From: Croceicoccus estronivorus
GTDB lineage: Bacteria; Pseudomonadota; Alphaproteobacteria; Sphingomonadales; Sphingomonadaceae
Assembly (NCBI RefSeq): GCF_001625325.1
Contig: NZ_JRQQ01000003.1
Span: 1-64,000, forward strand
DNA length: 64,000 nucleotides
Reading direction: 5' to 3'
Shown: positions 61,511-64,000 of the stretch, one piece after another
How the letters are laid out: each line of letters starts with the position of its first letter
How positions within the stretch are numbered: position 1 is the stretch's first letter
Translations under genes and position numbers: made by a program
Notes under the pieces: model-generated
The model's input: the letters and a program-made list of their open reading frames with translations, nothing else
What the model was told of the DNA's origin: nothing
The model's database searches: none

Positions 61511-62005
61511 TCAGCTTTGCCAGCGCAGGAGATGCGACGGGCAGGTTGTACAATCACTACTGCCGAAGCCCGGCAATGCCGGCCCGAACAGCCGTGTCCG
61601 GGTAAGGTGTGCGGCGATTGCGCATTCGGAACCCTGGGCGATGGCCAGTGCCTCGATTGGCTCTGCCAGAACGGTGAGGTGATCGACATGCCAGTGCAAG
61701 GTCTTGTCGCGCCGGAAATGGCGGCGTAGCCGCGCTCTTATCCCTCCGGGACCATAGGCGCTGCCGCAATAGGCATACCAGCCGGCAGGAAGGGTGGTTG
61801 CGGCGCGCTTGTGCGAAAAGACTGCGGGCGCTTCGAACCGCATCAGGAGCAAATAGGCTCCTTTCTGCGGAGGGGCGCATTCGATTGTCTGCGGGTGTAC
61901 GTCCACCGCGCCGTGGAGCGACCGTCGTATCTGCGCAAGCAATGCATGGGCGGAAGTATCGGCCAGTTTGCTTGCCTTCGCAAAACGCTGACGCCCCACC
62001 GTCAC
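61511..62005 (-). CDS. DUF123 (GIY-YIG-like) family protein
   Basis: A DUF123 protein, distantly related to GIY-YIG nucleases. Clear signatures: KGAYLLLMRFE, AGWYAYCGSAYGPGGIRARLRRHFR and KTLHWHVDHLT, then a C-terminal cysteine cluster SECAIAAHL and FGSSDCTTCPSHLLRW. The start is uncertain: the frame is open into gpx, and GTG at 62005 is only a choice of convenience 22 bases after the gpx stop. Function unproven. Confidence 0.75.
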   Translation of the reverse strand: MTVGRQRFAKASKLADTSAHALLAQIRRSLHGAVDVHPQTIECAPPQKGAYLLLMRFEAPAVFSHKRAATTLPAGWYAYCGSAYGPGGIRARLRRHFRRDKTLHWHVDHLTVLAEPIEALAIAQGSECAIAAHLTRTRLFGPALPGFGSSDCTTCPSHLLRWQS

Positions 62006-62027
62006 ACGACGAGGCGTCAGCAGAACA

Positions 62028-62576
62028 TCACTGGGCCAATGCCTTTTCCACGGCGGAAACCAGCATCGGATCATCCGGCGCGACGGTCGGGGCGAAGCGT
62101 GCTACGACCGCACCATCCTTGCCGACGAGGAACTTCTCGAAGTTCCACAAGACGTCGGGGTCCTGCGTCGGCGTCATGCCAAAGCCCCGCAGCCGTTCGC
62201 GGAAGCTTTCCGCATCGCCTTCCTTGTCAGGCATCGCTTCGGTCAGCGCGGCATAGAGCGGCTGCTTGGCGTCGCCGGTAACGTCGGCTTTGCTGAACAT
62301 GGGAAAAGTGACGCCATAGTTTGCAGAACAGAACTGGGCGATTTCCTCGTTCGAGCCGGGTTCCTGGGCGCCGAAGTCGTTCGCCGGGAAGCCCAGCACT
62401 TCGAAACCCTTGTCCTTGTACTGGCCGAACAGTTTTTCCAGCCCTTCATATTGGGGCGTAAGGCCGCATTGCGAGGCGACATTCACGACGAGCAGGACCT
62501 TGCCCGAATGGTTGGCAAGGCTGTCGCCGCTGCCGTCGAGGCGGGTCAGCGGAATTGCAGTGATATCAGTGGCCAT
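62028..62576 (-). CDS. Glutathione peroxidase
   Basis: A 182-residue cysteine-type (non-seleno) glutathione peroxidase reducing hydrogen and lipid peroxides. The peroxidatic Cys37 lies in NVASQCGLTPQYEGLE; the supporting Gln is in NDFGAQEPGSNEEI and Trp in LWNFEKFLV. The thioredoxin fold is complete. GGGAGAGAG precedes the ATG. It lies 31 bases after scoB on the same strand. Confidence 0.93.
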   Translation of the reverse strand: MATDITAIPLTRLDGSGDSLANHSGKVLLVVNVASQCGLTPQYEGLEKLFGQYKDKGFEVLGFPANDFGAQEPGSNEEIAQFCSANYGVTFPMFSKADVTGDAKQPLYAALTEAMPDKEGDAESFRERLRGFGMTPTQDPDVLWNFEKFLVGKDGAVVARFAPTVAPDDPMLVSAVEKALAQ

Positions 62577-62607
62577 GTTTCTCTCTCCCGATTGATATCT
62601 GGCGGCC

Positions 62608-63267
62608 CTATTCGATGTATTGGGCCGTGGTCTTCTCTCTAACTTCGTCCCTGGTGACGCCGGGTGCAAGCTCGATCAGTTTGAACGGTGCAGTGTGGTC
62701 GGGGCGCTGGAAGACGGCGAGGTCAGTCACGATCATGTCGACCACGTTGCGGCCGGTCAGCGGCAGGGTGCAGGCCGGGATGAACTTGGGGTCGCCGTTC
62801 TTGGACACATGTTCCATCACCACGATGATTTTCTTGACCCCGGCGACGAGGTCCATCGCCCCGCCCATGCCCTTGATCATCTTGCCCGGAATCATCCAGT
62901 TGGCGATGTCGCCGCCCTCCGACACTTCCATTGCGCCCAGCACGGTCAGGTCGATATGCCCACCGCGAATCATGGCGAAGCTCTGTGCGCTGTCGAAATA
63001 GGCCGAATGGGCCAGCTCGCTGATGGTCTGCTTGCCGGCATTGATCAGATCGGCGTCTTCTTCGCCTTCATAGGGGAACGGGCCGATGCCGAGCATCCCG
63101 TTTTCCGACTGCAGCGTGACCTCGATACCTTCCGGCACGTGATTGGCCACTAGCGTCGGAATGCCGATGCCGAGATTGACGTAGAAGCCATCCTGCAGTT
63201 CGCGCGCGGCGCGAGCGGCCATCTGGTCGCGGGTCCAGCCCTTGGCGAGGTGGTCGTGAGCGGTCAT
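62608..63267 (-). CDS. scoB: 3-oxoacid CoA-transferase, subunit B
   Basis: Catalytic subunit of a succinyl-CoA:3-ketoacid (or related) CoA-transferase that activates acetoacetate. The CoA-thioester glutamate is Glu55 in [23 protein letters not shown] and the C-terminal [11 protein letters not shown] are typical. Its start overlaps the stop of subunit A by one base (TGATG). Confidence 0.94.
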   Translation of the reverse strand: MTAHDHLAKGWTRDQMAARAARELQDGFYVNLGIGIPTLVANHVPEGIEVTLQSENGMLGIGPFPYEGEEDADLINAGKQTISELAHSAYFDSAQSFAMIRGGHIDLTVLGAMEVSEGGDIANWMIPGKMIKGMGGAMDLVAGVKKIIVVMEHVSKNGDPKFIPACTLPLTGRNVVDMIVTDLAVFQRPDHTAPFKLIELAPGVTRDEVREKTTAQYIE

Positions 63268-63974
63268 CAGGCAGCCTCCCTCGTGCGGGTGGTAACGAAT
63301 TCGATCTTTTTGTCGTAAGGCGCGCCAACGATCATGCGCTGGACATAGACACCCGGCAGGTGGATGCAGTCGGGATCCAGGGAGCCCTTGGGCACGATTT
63401 CTTCCACTTCGACCACACAGGCCTTGCCGCAGGTGGCGGCGGGGAGATTGAAATTGCGCGCCGTCTTGCGGAACACGAGATTGCCGGTTTCATCGGCCTT
63501 CCACGCCTTCACGAGACTGAGGTCGGCGAAAATTCCGCGTTCGAGGATATATTCCTCTCCGTCGAAGACTTTCACTTCCTTGCCTTCGGCCACAGCGGTA
63601 CCGACGCCGGTCTTGGTGTAGAAACCCGGAATGCCCGCCCCGCCGGCGCGCATGCGTTCGGCCAGTGTGCCCTGGGGGCAGAATTCCACTTCGAGTTCGC
63701 CGGAGAGAAACTGGCGTTCGAATTCCTTGTTCTCCCCCACATAGCTGGCGATCATCTTCTTCACCTGGCGTGTGCGCAGCAGCTTGCCGATGCCTTCGTT
63801 GTCGATGCCGGCATTGTTGGAAGCGAAAGTCAGATCCTTCACCCCACTGTCGCGGACTGCGTCGAGCAGGCGTTCGGGGATACCGCACAGACCGAATCCC
63901 CCGGCGGCAATCAACATGCCGTCAGTGAGCAATCCATCCAATGCAGCCTCTGCGCTGGGATAAAGTTTGTTCAT
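63267..63974 (-). CDS. scoA: 3-oxoacid CoA-transferase, subunit A
   Basis: The partner subunit, 235 residues, with the glycine loop [12 protein letters not shown] near residue 30, [15 protein letters not shown] and the [21 protein letters not shown] block. GGAAAGGATACG stands before the ATG; only 26 bases of upstream sequence are in the window, so the operon may extend past the end. It could supply acetoacetyl-CoA to the 3-hydroxybutyryl-CoA dehydrogenase. Confidence 0.94.
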   Translation of the reverse strand: MNKLYPSAEAALDGLLTDGMLIAAGGFGLCGIPERLLDAVRDSGVKDLTFASNNAGIDNEGIGKLLRTRQVKKMIASYVGENKEFERQFLSGELEVEFCPQGTLAERMRAGGAGIPGFYTKTGVGTAVAEGKEVKVFDGEEYILERGIFADLSLVKAWKADETGNLVFRKTARNFNLPAATCGKACVVEVEEIVPKGSLDPDCIHLPGVYVQRMIVGAPYDKKIEFVTTRTREAA

Positions 63975-64000
63975 CGTATCCTTTCCGATGGAATGGGCGG

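Overview
The window is GC-rich, gene-dense chromosomal DNA from an alphaproteobacterium, most likely of the order Sphingomonadales (Novosphingobium/Sphingomonas/Erythrobacteraceae type). Grounds: a serine palmitoyltransferase plus dedicated acyl carrier protein (sphingolipid membrane), the cell-cycle regulator CtrA, a DksA without the full zinc-finger cysteines, DUF3572 and DUF4167 proteins, and a compact gene-transfer-agent (GTA) gene cluster. The genus cannot be fixed from this sequence alone. No rRNA, tRNA or CRISPR array was seen.

Layout. 0.1-9.6 kb: a TPR-sulfotransferase, a Cu/Zn superoxide dismutase lipoprotein, queC, an argD-argF-hslO operon, a double cold-shock-domain protein with a Gly-rich repeat tail, then terC and a small phosphatase. 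9.6-23.8 kb: one minus-strand run of about 18 genes matching the structural block of the Rhodobacter capsulatus GTA (RcGTA) in order: small and large terminase, portal, protease, capsid, adaptors, tail tube, chaperones, tape measure, distal tail, hub, peptidase, host-specificity protein, plus a DUF2793 protein. There is no integrase, replication or immunity gene. A promoter-like block with a direct repeat sits at its head, and the capsid gene lies between two strong hairpins, one of them a textbook intrinsic terminator. 24-32 kb: a YqaA-type membrane protein, a divergent dioxygenase/TetR pair, an OsmC protein, the sphingolipid genes (spt, acp) behind a single-domain response regulator, then a tightly overlapping operon DUF3572-HAD-RidA-glycerophosphodiesterase-FemAB-like acetyltransferase.

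32-46 kb: dksA, a PilZ protein, a peptide-type ABC binding lipoprotein, an HNH endonuclease, gluQRS, a HIG1 protein, a cobalamin adenosyltransferase, 3-hydroxybutyryl-CoA dehydrogenase, mutS, NADP-malic enzyme, a 42-residue entericidin-like lipoprotein and a TSUP permease. 46-64 kb: trmB, ctrA with a cluster of four GANTC sites upstream, lptB-rpoN, pmbA, a BON-MscS channel, ppa, the translation operon hisS-prfA-prmC, a DUF4167 protein, lnt, metK, a DUF123 nuclease-like protein, glutathione peroxidase and the two subunits of a 3-oxoacid CoA-transferase.

How parts may work together. CtrA is a known regulator of GTA expression in other alphaproteobacteria, and here both lie within 25 kb of each other, although no full CtrA site was found at the GTA promoter. 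QueC and GluQRS act at the two ends of queuosine metabolism. The CoA-transferase and 3-hydroxybutyryl-CoA dehydrogenase both fit C4 acyl-CoA/ketone-body use. Several genes start with TTG (maeB, the MscS gene, the DUF4167 gene, probably the tetR gene), each behind a plausible ribosome binding site, and the DUF3572 gene appears to need an ATT start.
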